Source: Dromaius novaehollandiae (Eukaryota; Chordata; Aves; Casuariiformes; Dromaiidae). From it: a stretch of 64,000 nt of DNA. Numbering within the stretch: position 1 is the first letter of the stretch; every line of letters starts with the position of its first letter. The notes below the pieces were generated by a model. The model was not told the DNA's origin, searched no databases, and saw only the letters and a program-made list of their open reading frames with translations. Shown in pieces: positions 14,411-26,600 of this stretch. The position numbers were made by a program, and so were the translations under genes. Location: assembly GCF_036370855.1 (NCBI RefSeq), contig NC_088130.1, positions 65,324,941-65,388,940 on the forward strand, given 5' to 3'.

Positions 14411-16011
14411 TTAGTAAGGATGCCTCAGCCACAAGTCCTGATGATTTTTAGGACATTTGCCAATTCTGAAGCATGACAGTATTCCTTTTCCTCTATAAGA
14501 GAGATTGAAGACTGTAAACACTTCTTTGTTCAGATGTACTTGCCCATCATGGTCAATCTCTAGGACGTATTGCTCTGTCTTAACTTAGCATATAATAATT
14601 AGACTAATACAACTTTCACCAACCTCTTCCCTTCAAAGACTATTCCAAAATCTGCTCCACTGTGCTTTTAAGCAAATGTTTAAGGACATATACTGCTCTT
14701 AGTAAGCATAGGAAGTGAGTGCCTGAAGATCTCATACATATTTAACTCTATAGGAATTCTACACTCTAATTCTACAACATATCTAATACTTATCTACCTA
14801 TCTAATTGTACAACAATTCTGCATTCTAAGTTTAATTCACACTTAACTCATTACTCTCTATCAGAAATTCTGGTCTCTCTCCTTCTCAAATTCCTGCAAA
14901 CAGGCCTTCTTTTCTTCATATTTATAACCTTCATATATCATAACTTTCCCTGTCCCATATTGGCACTGTCTGGGTGCTCTTTGGTATTCAGGATCTGATT
15001 TGCCAAAGTGGCGTAGACATGGACCAGCTCACTTGCTAGCCTTACCAAGTAGGTATTCATCATCCAGATGTTATGGTGGTAGAAGCTGAATAGACTAACC
15101 ATTCACATTACAGCTGCATCCAGTCCCATTTACATTAAACCACTTTACACGTGTGCAAGCTACACAATACAGGAACAAGGCCTAGGGCTTAGCAGAGCTA
15201 TTTGAATGTTGTCATAGTCATTTGTGATTATAAATCGTATTGCCACAGCCCTTTTATCATCTCTGTTGGTCTTCTCTGAACTTTCTCTTATTTACCAGAC
15301 TGTTTCTGGCATTGAAGGAACTAGAACTGCAGACATTTTTAGTAACCAGTTGGTACTCACATGCAGAAACCATCCTATTAAATGTAAGAGCCATAATTGA
15401 ATCTTCCATGCCTCCGGTCATTGGATTATGTGAATCGGCAAAATAAGGAAAACATCATTAGCTTATTTCCCCAAGGCAAATAATTCTGACCACAAGGTTT
15501 GCCCATAGTCAAGAAAATTAATGAATAAGGAATGTGTTTAACCCTGCCAAGTGGATAACTAACACACTAAAGACAAGCAAGGAATATCAGAGATGTACAG
15601 AATGATTTGAATCATCTGCTTCAATGGTCACAACCTAGCAAAATACTTCCAAAACACAATAATGCATACGGAAATGCAGAATTCAGGTTATCACTAGAGA
15701 TGTGGTAGTACAGGTGGCAGTGCTGGGGGAAAGAGTAAAAGACTGAAGGGTTACTGAAGGTATTTCCCTTTACATGATTTCTGTGAATTACACTTGAACA
15801 AAAAGAGCCCATGTTATTCCTAGAGGAACAGAAAAGGACTACATTAGGTAGAAACCAGCAATCTTGCTTCTAGTAAGACCACTAATAGAACAGCATGTCA
15901 GGTTTTGGAATTCACATTTAGAAATTGATGTGGAAGTACTACGGTGCTCAAATTAAGCTTACAAAATGGTCTAAGCAGGAAAACAAGCTTTGTCAAGTGA
16001 TGTTTCAGATG

Positions 16012-16240
16012 CTCAGTCTGTTGAAGAGAAGGCTGAGGGGTGGCCTAATCACTGTTTACAGGTACTGACAGATAGAAAAGTAAGAGAATAGGGAGCTTTT
16101 CAATCTTGTTAACAAAGGAATGATAAGACAAAATGGCTAGAAGTTAAAATTACCCAAAATCAAGCTTGAAATAAATGCAGTATCCTATCTATGAAGGTAA
16201 TTGAAACATCAGAACAGTTTGCTATTAAAGATCACAGATA
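16012..16240 (+). mobile_element. CR1-type LINE fragment, 3' end of ORF2 into 3' UTR (decayed)
   Basis: From 16018 the plus strand translates as LLKRRLRGGLITVYRY followed by a stop. This matches the conserved CR1 ORF2 C-terminal block of the form LEKRRLRGDLIALYKYL. Downstream, wording such as ATAAGACAAAATGGCTAGAAG and AAGCTTGAAATAAATG follows the CR1 3' region in order. The match fades near 16240. No terminal microsatellite remains, and the piece is 5'-truncated as CR1 copies usually are. The level of decay suggests an old sauropsid CR1 lineage. The boundaries are approximate. Confidence 0.72.
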
Positions 16241-18079
16241 TATCGGTATTCCACATCTGCAAATTCTCCAGTGTCTAGTGCAGTTTGTGCAAAAAACTGA
16301 AAGCTGCAGATACTCAGGAATGTGCTTCTCTGGCTTCAGTGGACCTTCTGTACAAGCCTTTTATTTGTGGAGAAAATACAGCCTACTCTACCACCACTCT
16401 TATTACAAAATTTGTAACTCTTTATTACAATGACTGTAATTCCCAGCTTACACCATCCTAGCCACAATGGACATTTATTTTCAGGAGGATGAAGATGTGT
16501 ATATTTATTAATGCATACACTAGTGGCCCAATTTCTACTCAGGTTAGGAAAGATGGGAATTTGGTGCAGCCATAGGAGAAGCAGCACCAAATTAGACACC
16601 AAAAACTATACTTAAACTGATTTTGCAAGCAGGAAAAAAAAACAGTTCACTTTAACTGTAACTCACAGCACACCTAAATGCTCAAGGGACTACCATTTTT
16701 CACCTTAACTCATACTGAGCAATAACTTAATCTTCCAGGTTCCTCCTGGATATCAGTTTGAATCATAAGACAACAAGTCAGACTCTTTCTCTTGATCTTT
16801 ACTAGACATCTAGGGAAACATAGCAGGACCTAACCAAGAGCATACCAGGCACCAGACTGTGATAGTATTTCCCTTGCTCTCTATTGTTCTGGCTGGCAAT
16901 ACATTTCTGAGATATATCTGATGGTTCCACAAAGTCTGCCCCACACTGGAGATCAAACATAAGACTTTGCCCAGATGTTAACTATTTGTGCAGGAAGCAG
17001 AGAAATATCCCCTAAGAAATTTTATGTTCCCTGTCCTTCGCTATCTGATATCAGTAGCTCAATAGGGATACTGCACGGCTATACCTGACTGTGATAAAAA
17101 CTACAACTCCAAACACAGCTCAGGCAATCCTAAAATCTCATGTCCATCAAATGATGGAAATCTTTGATCTCCCTTCTCATCCTGTTGCCAACCATCCCCT
17201 GGCATATGCTGGCTCTGATGTGTTTCATATCCTTTGAGTGTAACACAGAAGAAAACTTTGCACTTTTCCTTTAGAGGAGAAGGAATTTTCTCATGGGATG
17301 GCGAGTTGAGTCAGCTCATGGAGGATGTCACAAGCAACTGAGAAAGCTGAATAGCGACATCACTCTGTGATCATTGCAATTAGACTTCTCAAGGTTTATT
17401 TCAAAGCTTAAAAGAATTGCTTCAATCCAAAGCTGGTAGAGCCAGAATTCAGTTGCGGTTTAAACTGAAGTTAGTTGACATTTCATGAGTATGATGCCAC
17501 TATGTTCTCCCAGCAGGTAAGTAAAGGAAAATGTGCTGGGTGGGGAAAAGATAGAAGAAGATTTTTGTGATGAGCAAGAATTGGTGTGTTTTTCAAAAAA
17601 GCACCCATAGAGAGCCAGTTGCTTTCCACGTAGAAAAGTTAGTCACTGCCAAAGTCGATAATATACTAATGCAAAACTGGCTAAAAAGTATAAGTGACCT
17701 TGCATGCTGGTCTGTGGAGGACAGAGCTGGCTCTTATTTATCACATGAAAGATTTATCACAACTGTAATATCATTTTAAGTACATTGTATATCACATGTA
17801 CATTGAAAAGCATCCATGAAGAGGTTATTTAATTGCATCAGAGATCATTTTGATCCAGCATACTTGAAAAACAGATATTAATTTAGAATGGAAGTTATTG
17901 TGCTATGTCCTATGATCTCATGAAGAGATCCACAATAATTTATGCTTATGTGAAAGGATAAAACCAGTACAAGTACAATACATTATCTACAGACTAATAT
18001 GGATAGAAATTGGACAAGGAAGGATTTAACTAAAGTAGTGAAGTTGTGGCATAGCCTTGTGGTCTAAGTGCTAGGGAAG

Positions 18080-18094
18080 AAAAAAAAAAAAAAA
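18080..18094. repeat. A15 homopolymer run
   Basis: Fifteen consecutive A residues. The sequence just 5' has a faint tRNA-like look (see findings) but not enough to call a SINE. Confidence 0.85.
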
Positions 18095-18987
18095 CAAGAA
18101 ACTGTTTGATCAATTTATGAAGTTTGTCTTAGAATACTGAGCTTTGCAATGGTAGAAGACCAACGGACCTAAATGATCCTTCCCAATCTGAGCTCTTTTG
18201 AAGCAAGATGAATCTCTAGCTCTGCTCTTCACCCTTTTCCAGTGTAGCCTGGATCATAAGCCAGCTTATCTCCAAAGGATGAACAAACAGCAAGACTGAG
18301 CCAGTTCTCCAGGATGCTCTCCATAGTGTAAGAAATAACTTTGCTATCTATGTTTACTTGAGACTCTTATTATGAGGACATACTTGAAACTGATAAGCAC
18401 TGAATGTGGTCTGTTTGTACCGAATAAGCAAAACTGGTCCAAAAAAGGCAGTTGATCATGCAAACAAAAGAAAATTGAGGATTAATCCTATTTTTAGTAC
18501 CCAAGTTCCTCTAACGCAAAAAGGATTGCTGTTTTAATACATTATGGCACCAATTTTGTACAGAAGATCCTGAAATGAATGGGATGAGTCACTCATAAAA
18601 TAGGGCACTTTTGCAACATGAGCAAAAAAATGGAGGAAATGAATGGGAGAAGCAAGACACCTGTATTCAGATCAGCTTGAGAAACAGGTTTCTCTGCCTT
18701 CTTCCTAAAACACCCATAGGAAAACCATTTTCTTAATTCCTTCTCCTTTCCCCTCCCCTTTAAATTGAAGCCTGGAAAAAATATATCTAAAATTTATATA
18801 AAAAATATCTATTAAAACTAAAAAAAATATGCTTTAAAAATCTCAGGGTAATTGTTTGACAAACCTTTCAAATCTTTAAGTGGCAAAAAATAATCTGGCA
18901 ATCAATTTGAAAAATAAATCTCGGGAAAAAGCACATTGTCACTAAGGTAAAAAATAATTTTCTGAGAAAAAAAAAATTGTTGCTTTG

Positions 18988-19002
18988 TTTTTTTTTTTTT
19001 TT
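18988..19002. repeat. T15 homopolymer run
   Basis: A run of T preceded within about 25 bases by an A-rich run, in a very AT-rich part (about 18.77-19.02 kb) of RIT2 intron 1. No element is recognisable. Confidence 0.85.
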
Positions 19003-19822
19003 AATAATTCCTCTTCTCATCTGAAATGAAACTTTCTTAGGCCAGATAGCACAAGTTCATTTTGCATCTATGCTCTGCTTGTTCTATGGATAAACATCTA
19101 ATTACAGTTCTCAGGAGTAACAATAGATCTTCTTTACCCATAAATGAATCAACTTTAAATGGTATCAGAAAGAAAACAGAACATCATTTTCATCCAGTAA
19201 AGGAAAGGAAAGTACTGTTAGATTACGAAGCAATCTGATGTGCATTTGAAGGATGCCTAGGTAATAATAATTCCTCGTGAGACAGAGGTTTTCCATTTTA
19301 TTCACGTGTCGAAGTACATCAATTTGTTTGTTCTTTTTGGTAGTCATTGTACAACCTCCTCAGTTAATTATTGCTAATGTTTTGCAGAGTATGTAGTAAT
19401 TAATTATTATTATTAGTGTAATTAGTGTTGCTAAATATAAGCTAGCAATGAACAGCCTCAGGATTTAGAGGCTCTTTTGTGTATATTTTTTGTCACATTG
19501 AAAAACAGAGCTAAGCCCAGTGGTTTGTGCTGCACTGTTTGGCTAGAAATTATGAAAGTACTAGGTTCACTGCCCAGACAGAGCTCTGAAGGTACTTGTA
19601 AGCAAAACCTGTTCAAAACCACAAAGATTCTTAGGCGTCAGTCCACGTGGCGTAGGTCTGACCTGAGATTTGTGAACAAAGTAGAGAAGACCTAATGTCA
19701 AAATCCCTTTTTTTTTCTAGATTAAAGATAAATACAGTATTAGAGATGCGTAGTTTTAGCATGGATTATAATCGAATGAAAGTCAGTGGAAAATTTACTT
19801 TTTGTTCCAAGTGCTCTTCAAT

Positions 19823-19898
19823 ATTTATTTTGTTTTGTTTTGTTTTTTTAATTTAATTTAATTTTATTTTAGTTTAGTTTACTTTATTTTATTTTTAT
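19823..19898. repeat. T-rich pentamer-like low-complexity tract
   Basis: Irregular TTTTG, TTTAA and TTTTA units follow each other on the plus strand. This is a simple-sequence tract without flanking duplications. Confidence 0.85.
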
Positions 19899-22800
19899 TC
19901 CTGGTTAGATCCTTACTTTGGTCTTATCTTGCATCAAAGCTATGGCAAAGTGCTTGATGTCAGCCACAACCTACACAAAATAATAAATTAGCATATTGCT
20001 CTGAAAACCAAAATAGTTCTATTTTCAGAACTCTTTGAAGGGATAACTCATGCTAGGGAATCTATAATCTATAATTACATGATACAGAAATCACTTTCCC
20101 AGCCAATTTACATATAGCTTTGTACATTTTAATTAAATGTCACTCTTACCTATTTGTTCAGAAGCATGTTTTTTTTTCCCTTCTGCAAAACACAGGCAGA
20201 GATTTTTTTTTTCTGGAACCAAGTTTGAGATGGGAGGACCCTTACGCCACAATTCTTAAATCATTTTGCAGTTTACATATCAATATTCTGAGTATTCCGA
20301 ATGTGGTGGGTATCAGATGTTGATGTCCTCAGTGTATCTTCCAATTATCAATTCTTGTGAAACTTCTACTACACTGAATAGCTCAATAACATGAGACTGA
20401 CTGTCCTCCTGGGTTATCTGCCATCTTGGAATACAGAACGCAAGGAGCAAGTCTGAAACCCCAAAGCAAGTATTAAATAGATATCAAGGTCCAAAGAACT
20501 TCCATTCTTGATGTTCCCTTTCTTATTCCCTCCTCTCCACACTCTTCACATACAATCATCACCCTCAGCCCAGTTAAAACAAGTGCACAGTTTTCAATGC
20601 AAAGACTTCAAGACATACAGTACAAACTGCCACAAGGAGAGAGCAGAAGAGAGTAGGAAACAGAAGAACAAATTGCCCAGAGGATCCCAAGAAGTGAACT
20701 ACATCCAGGCTAAATCTTCAGACAATTTTGCTGCTTGGTTCATAAGGAAAATTCTTCCCAAACATGAATTATTTAATACTGAGCAAAAGGAGGACCTGAA
20801 AAGCTTTCATCCAAAAGAGGATTCCCACTCAGCAACTTAGCTCCAGCTGTTACTGTTTTTTTCATGCCTTACAGAAAGGGAGGGAGAAGGGAGATGGAAG
20901 GAGAAGAAAGCCAGAGTATTATCAACATATCACCCTGCATTTCATGTATCTGCCAAACTCTGTGTTAAAAATTGAACTATTTTTTATCTCTCATCCCTAT
21001 TCTACCCTGACCTTGTTTTTAAGGTTGGACTTGTAATTTCCTGGACAGAGTGAATCTTGATTATTACAGGAAAGGAGAGCTCATCTTGGAAAAGGACAGT
21101 CATCCAGGCCTTTCTCTGCTTTTAATCCAGTTTAAATTAGACCTGCCTAAACAATAGTCAAAATGAATTTATGATTTACAAAGTGACATTAATTATTCCT
21201 TATTCCTATTGAAATCCTATCATTTGGACCGTCTCAGGATTCTTCTGAAATATTTAAAGCGCAAACCACATTGGAAGCTCACAGTCAGTAAATGATGAAT
21301 TGTCCACCCCATTTATTCCGGTCTCTTGTTAGTCAATTGTGGGTTTTTTTCAGCTATTTTATCACAGAAGTTCTTCATTAATCCCACTGCATGTCATAAC
21401 TATTCACATCATGCCATTTTATTTCTCCAGACCATATAGACACCCAGGTCTTCTTGAACAATGATCTGGTCTTTCTGAGCTTTGGAGATATACCATTACA
21501 CTGCATAATCCACATCTTTGAAGGTTTTATTCACACAAAATAATAAGCTAAGGTTTTCTGACCAAGGAGATGTGAATAAACTTAATTTGTGCTTTAAAAC
21601 TCTTAAATGGAAACTCTGAAGTTTCTTCAATGTGTACATAAAATGTGTCCCTTGTGATTCAATTACACTATGAATATAGCATAGTTTGTAGTGTCTTTCT
21701 TTTTTTTTTTTCCATTGAATGAGTCCTAAAAATGACATATTTCTTACAAGAATATGTTTTGAAAAAATTGCTGCCATCTTTTGGATGCACTCAGGAAAAA
21801 AAAAAATGTGAGACAAGTGACATTTTGCTGAAAGTTCCAGCTGACACATCCTGGATATCTGCTTTACCATGGATAAGTTAATTTGAAATTGCAGAAAGTT
21901 ACTCTGAGCAAACCAATATTTTTTTCTCCCTCATTTTATATAGTGATCATAGCATAACATCTGTGCAAATATTGTTTGCTTGGTAAGGTACTACTGAAAG
22001 GAAATAGCTTTCACTGAAAGACATGGCCCTGAACCTGAAGCCGAACGTAACGAGAAAACAGAGATTATGAATATACAGGGGAAATTATATCTACTCGCAA
22101 TACTTACAATTTTGTATCTATACCTAGTCCTGTTGTTTGAATAGGAAACAAAACTTGTTTGAGCTTTACAGTTACCACAGTTTAGTGTCACAGTTTATTT
22201 ATCCTACCTGACCTGAAACTTATTTGGAATCTAGGCTGAGGTATTAGACTACTTTATTTTCTTCTTTTTCTTTTTTTTTTTAATTTCCAGAAGATGTAAT
22301 TATAGGTTTGTTGTGTGGCCAGCTCAATATACTGGCTACTGAGACAGACACTGCATGCTCAGCAAAGGAATGCTAGTGTCAGTGAGAATAAATCAAAAGG
22401 TGATAGTATCTGGGAAAAAGAAAACACTGTCCAGAGAAAATAATAACTCCTCTGAAGAGATACCACTGTCAGACAATAGAGTATCTTGCCAGCACTGGAC
22501 AGTGATATTAAAATATGCTGCAAATCTACCTTATCACCTGAGGTGAGACTCAGATATGCATCCTATAACTGTCCAGACTGTAGGGGAGACCAACACCAGC
22601 TGAGCCATACTGACACTCAGCCAAAAAGTCAGGTAAAGATGTGGGGAAGAAAAAATAGCCACTGTAGGCATCCTCCTCACTTTGCTCTTCAGAGCTGACT
22701 TTGCAGGTAGTTTCATCTCTGGACAGAAGGACTGGCAGGCCAACAAGTTATATTCACACTATCCAGCAAACCATCACCCCTCACAAAGTGCTACAGTGAC

Positions 22801-23108
22801 ATGACTGCTGGCAGAACTAAGCATTACACTAACAGCAGCAAGCCGACTACTCTTTCCTCATAGCCAACAGAGCCAAGCTTGGTTTTGCAAAAAAAAAAAC
22901 CCAAAACAAAGCAAGAAACAGAAAAGGCTTATAACATTTCACTCTATAACAAATTAAGCTGACTCATTGCCCCAGTCCCCAGTTATAGACTCTTTTATCC
23001 AAGCCATGTGCAACAGACAGAGGAAGGAAACCTCTCACCAAACCATTCTTGTTCTCTGAACTTTACACTCCCAGTTCACCCTTTCTCCCCCAAAATGTTG
23101 TTGCTGAA

Positions 23109-23114
23109 ACTTAC
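23109..23114 (-). other. RIT2: RIT2 exon 1 splice donor
   Basis: On the minus strand the sequence reads AAAAGCG followed by GTAAGT. This is a full match to the U1 consensus for the first six intron bases. It cuts the frame after the first base of codon 35, just past the P-loop Lys-Ser, which is where the Rit genes are expected to be split. Confidence 0.88.
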
Positions 23115-23217
23115 CGCTTTTGCCAACTCCCCCTGCTCCTAGCATCACAACCTTGTACTCTCTGGAGCCTGCTGAAGAATTGCTGGAGGAGCTGATCATT
23201 TCATTTTCTAGCTCCAT
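23115..23217 (-). CDS. RIT2: RIT2 coding exon 1 (N-terminus of neuronal Ras-like GTPase Rit2/Rin)
   Basis: RIT2 (Rin) is a neuron-enriched small GTPase of the Ras/Rit branch at the plasma membrane, linked to calmodulin binding and neurotrophin signalling. The exon encodes 34 residues plus the first base of codon 35. It starts MELENEM, has a Ser/Asn-rich stretch at residues 9-15, then [17 protein letters not shown]. Residues 27-34 (GAGGVGKS) are the G1/P-loop nucleotide-binding motif. SREYK(V/L)[11 protein letters not shown] is the Rit1/Rit2 signature, and the MExENE opening points to RIT2 rather than RIT1. The ATG at 23217-23215 is the first in-frame ATG after an in-frame TAG at 23295-23293, and it has A at -3 and G at +4, a strong initiation context. 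The exon ends in G immediately before GTAAGT, in phase 1, so the next exon would complete an Ala codon as in known Rit proteins. The remaining exons lie beyond the left edge of the window. Confidence 0.92.
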
Positions 23218-23295
23218 CTTGCACGAGGCAATAGAAAAGAGCAGAAGGGAAGAAAAAAGCAACTGACAGGTGCTTGCTCTGATCTTAAACAACTA
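23218..23295 (-). other. RIT2: RIT2 5' UTR (proximal part)
   Basis: On the minus strand the frame entering the RIT2 ATG is open back to a TAG at 23295-23293. No ATG in any frame lies between that stop and the start codon. The open stretch would encode a hydrophobic peptide but has no ATG to start it, so it is read as leader. How far the UTR extends beyond 23295 cannot be seen from sequence alone, and an additional noncoding 5' exon is possible. Confidence 0.6.
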
Positions 23296-23600
23296 TAAAA
23301 GCTGTGTTAAAAAAAAAGCGTAAAGGAAAGGTATAATACAAGAGGTACGAATTATCAGCCTCACACTCGCTGCTGTGCCTGTGTTAGCTGAAGAAGGTCT
23401 CATAGCAACCACTTTAACAGCTTCCAATAAAAATCTTTCTCTCCCCCCTCCCAGCTCTGTATCATTCTCTGTGTTTCTCTTCCTGGACAGAAGCAGTTTT
23501 GTGAGGCTCAGGAGCCCTGGTACCTCTGGGTGTTGCTGTGTCATTGGAATCAAATTGAGCAGAGCCTCCGGAAAAAGAAAATAGATCACATTTCTTAATT
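23296..23600 (-). promoter_or_regulatory. RIT2: Presumed RIT2 proximal promoter / distal 5' UTR
   Basis: The region immediately upstream of RIT2 exon 1. On the minus strand there is a CCAAT at 23547-23543, with a plus-strand CCAAT at 23424-23428. GGTTGCTATG at 23410-23401 matches an RFX/X-box half-site. There is a pyrimidine run on the plus strand near 23440-23455. CpG is scarce, so this is not a CpG-island promoter, and no convincing TATA box sits at a fixed distance. The assignment rests on position next to the exon; the motifs are short and could be chance. Confidence 0.4.
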
Positions 23601-26600
23601 ATGATGCTTGTTATTCCATGTAGCACTTGCTTGAATTTTAAACAATAATAAAAAATTACCAGACAACCTCCTTGCCACCTTGGAGCTAACTATTTATCCT
23701 ATGTTCATCAAGTTTGCTAGATTTACATTTAATATAATTACAAGCAAAATGAGGAACAACTTAAAGAAGTCTTTTTTTTTCATGAAGCTGACTGCTAAGT
23801 AGAGAAGTTTTCTAAGGTTAGGTTTGTCCCCAAATCAATTCTCTTTTAGTGTAGTTTGCACCATTATTTGCAGAAATAAGCCAAGTATTTTAGATTTTTT
23901 TTTCTTACAGAATTTCAGAAGGGGGTTGGGTGTGAAGAGAGGGGGGGAAAGAATAATCCATCCAAAAATATCAGTGTAAGCAGAGAATACAAATTTTTTT
24001 GTTGTAAGTATTTCACAGTAATATTAAGTTACTTCTCTGACAAACTTGGTCAGTCCAAATAAATAACAAATGAATAAAGCAAAAAGTTTGTGAACAACAT
24101 TCATCATGAAAATGCATCAGAATTATGCAGTGAAAACTTACAACAAAAGATCATTGCTCTTCATTGATTTTTGAAGAAGTCCTTTACTGGATGTAGTACC
24201 TTTAAGGAATGTGATAATTACAAAGATACTTGTTCAGCTTTAACTGTTATTCAGTATTTTTGCAGACTGAAAAGCAACTACTGCAAAAGTGGCAGAAAGC
24301 AAAAGCTTGCTCTCTTTTGAAAAGCGTAGGGCTTTCACAGAACATATGCAACCACCAGGGAGACAGAGAAATGGAAGCATGAGAAGCGACTGGTAATCAG
24401 GCTTGGGAGCCGTATACCTCTTATGATTGTCATCTTTCCACTCCTCCAATTATTTCATGGAGTATAAACATATGGCATTACACAGGAATCCAGATTTAAA
24501 AGTAGAAAGTGAAAAACTAAACAAAAATCACAGCCTTATTAAGGACATGATTTAAAGAAAACGAGAAAGGGAAGGAAAAGCTACAGAAGGGTACCTGTAT
24601 GAAAAACAGTTCATTGGACTAGGAAAATACATGATTAAAGAGAAAAGCAATATAGGTACGTTTATAAAATTATAACTGGAATGGAGAAGCTAAACAGAAC
24701 ATGAATACTTATTCTCTCTCCTAATAAAAAGATTAGGAAACATCAGATGAAATAGACAGATGCCAGGTTGAACACCAAACAAAGGACTTCTTGTAAGAGC
24801 CATGACTGACTTTAGGAACTCCTTACTGCTTGATGTTTGGGACAGTAGGAATTAACTTACAGTCAAAAAGAATTTAAATACAGAAAAACAAACAAAAAAA
24901 TCCGTTGTTAAATGGATTGTTAAATACACAGCCACTACCTCTTGCACAAGAACTTCCTAAGCCACACACAAACAGATCCAGGGAAAACACTGAAGAAAAG
25001 TATCACAGTCCGTTCACCCTGGGGCTATATAGTAAAAGAGGGCAGACAGGGAGCCATTGTGCTCTGGGCACTTCCCGAGAATAAGGGTCTACTGCTGTTG
25101 ACCTTCAAGATTTCTGTAATAATCATGCTCTGAGGAGCTTTGTACTGTCATGGCTGGGTGCCTATATTGATACCTGGAGGTGAACTTTGGGATTCAGGAG
25201 GATTTAGTCTTCAGAGACTAAAATAGGACTTAAACAGGAAGTTCTGAATGTAATAACATGATGCCTAAATATTGAACTCCAGCAGTAAGAGTCAGGTAGG
25301 TCAGTAAATCCCTGTTGTAATTAGAATCTCATTTTCATTAAAATCACCTTCAAGTGCTCAGTATTGACATATTAGATTAGATTAATAATGCTACCTAAAA
25401 CCATTCCTTGAAGCAAGGGTGTTCCTGGTGATCTCCCATCGACATAGCAACCTCCTCCTCAGGAGCTTTTATTCCAAAAGCTGGCAGTTAACTCTTGGCT
25501 GACATTAAAAAGAGTCATGAAAGTGGGTGGTTGTGTGGGTGACTCAAAAGACAGCCTAAGTAAAATATTCAAAAAAATATTGTTGAAAATGATGTATATA
25601 TAATAGATTAAAATCTTTTTTTTTTCCTGCTGTTAATGTTTGCCAGATAAAACTGATGAAGTCAATTTTTTGTTTGTTTGTTTGGAGCTGTAAAGTGGGC
25701 TACAGAAGAGAATTACTTTACAGCAGGGAGAAGAAAAAGAGAGAAGTAAGTAAAAAGCCATTCATTTCCTTATCTTTCAAGCTAATGTAGAAAAATGAAG
25801 ACAATATTTGTATGTCCAGAAGAGTGGGATTAAATATTTCTATCTATAGTTTGGGGATTAACCATTTAAATACCTTTTTTTAAAGAAAAACATTCATATT
25901 TATTGAACAGTTAAATAAGTCATAATATAACCACTTGGACAAAGACACACTCCTAACTATCCCACTTTGACAGGGATTTGTCCTGAACCTAAAAAGGAGA
26001 CACTGCATTCCCACTCATAATGCAGAATTTATTCTAAGTGTTTGTCATCATAACTTCCTATTGACAAACAGCTTGTTTGCCCTAATTTCATTTATTTTAG
26101 TAGTGGAGGATGAGTATTTCAGCTTCATTCCAGTTTATGGTAACATCAATTAGTGCTCCTTCTCCCATCTAAGCAGAAAAGTACAAGGTTTTGCTTTCAG
26201 TCTGCTGCCAAAAAAATTAATACTAAGATGATTTGAAATGACTCATCTTGAAACTCTTACATGATAGGAAAAATATCACCAGAGCAAATGCTTTATGGAA
26301 GCATTTATAGGAGCAAACAATACAAAATACTACAGTAGATCCTAAGATACTAGAGCTTTTACAATGGGTGTTTCATTCCACAACAAACTCCAGTCCTCTT
26401 TTTTCTTTCTGTCTTTCTTTCCCTGTTTCAAGGATACATTTATCATGATGCAAATCCATAAACTGTCCTCCGGCAAACAAGAGCAGCTACAAAAGTGGGA
26501 AATAAGCTTGGGGTTTTAATCTGTAATGAATCATTTATTTAACAAATGTGGACTCTATTGCTGCTTACATGTTGTTTATGAACATATAGCCAGTTTTCTG

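Larger units (their letters stand above)
1..23114 (-). other. RIT2: RIT2 intron 1 (partial, 3' side outside the window)
   Basis: This is the sequence downstream, on the minus strand, of the splice donor that closes RIT2 coding exon 1. The next RIT2 exon should begin with the rest of the split alanine codon and encode the switch I region. I did not find that exon on the minus strand here, so the whole stretch is taken as intron 1. RIT2 is known for very long introns in mammals, which agrees. The DNA is AT-rich and mostly unique. It holds a decayed CR1 fragment near 16.0-16.24 kb, two small palindromes, several A or T runs and a T-rich pentamer tract, each listed separately. No other coding exon, RNA gene or conserved domain is recognisable. 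The intron assignment is inferred from the exon 1 donor. Confidence 0.75.

Noticed and set aside
20508-20840. 110-codon open frame with a Lys/Glu-rich C-terminal half
   Set aside because: No recognisable family, no good splice acceptor/donor framing, and on the strand opposite to RIT2 within its intron. Likely chance.
21496-21870. 124-codon minus-strand open frame inside RIT2 intron 1
   Set aside because: Checked as a candidate RIT2 exon 2. It lacks the expected AMTMQFI start and any Ras motif, and a poly-A/T run lies within it.
23218-23292. Possible N-terminal extension of RIT2 with a hydrophobic, signal-like peptide
   Set aside because: The in-frame extension starts only at a TTG and has no ATG. 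The ATG at 23217 has a strong context and matches the known family start.
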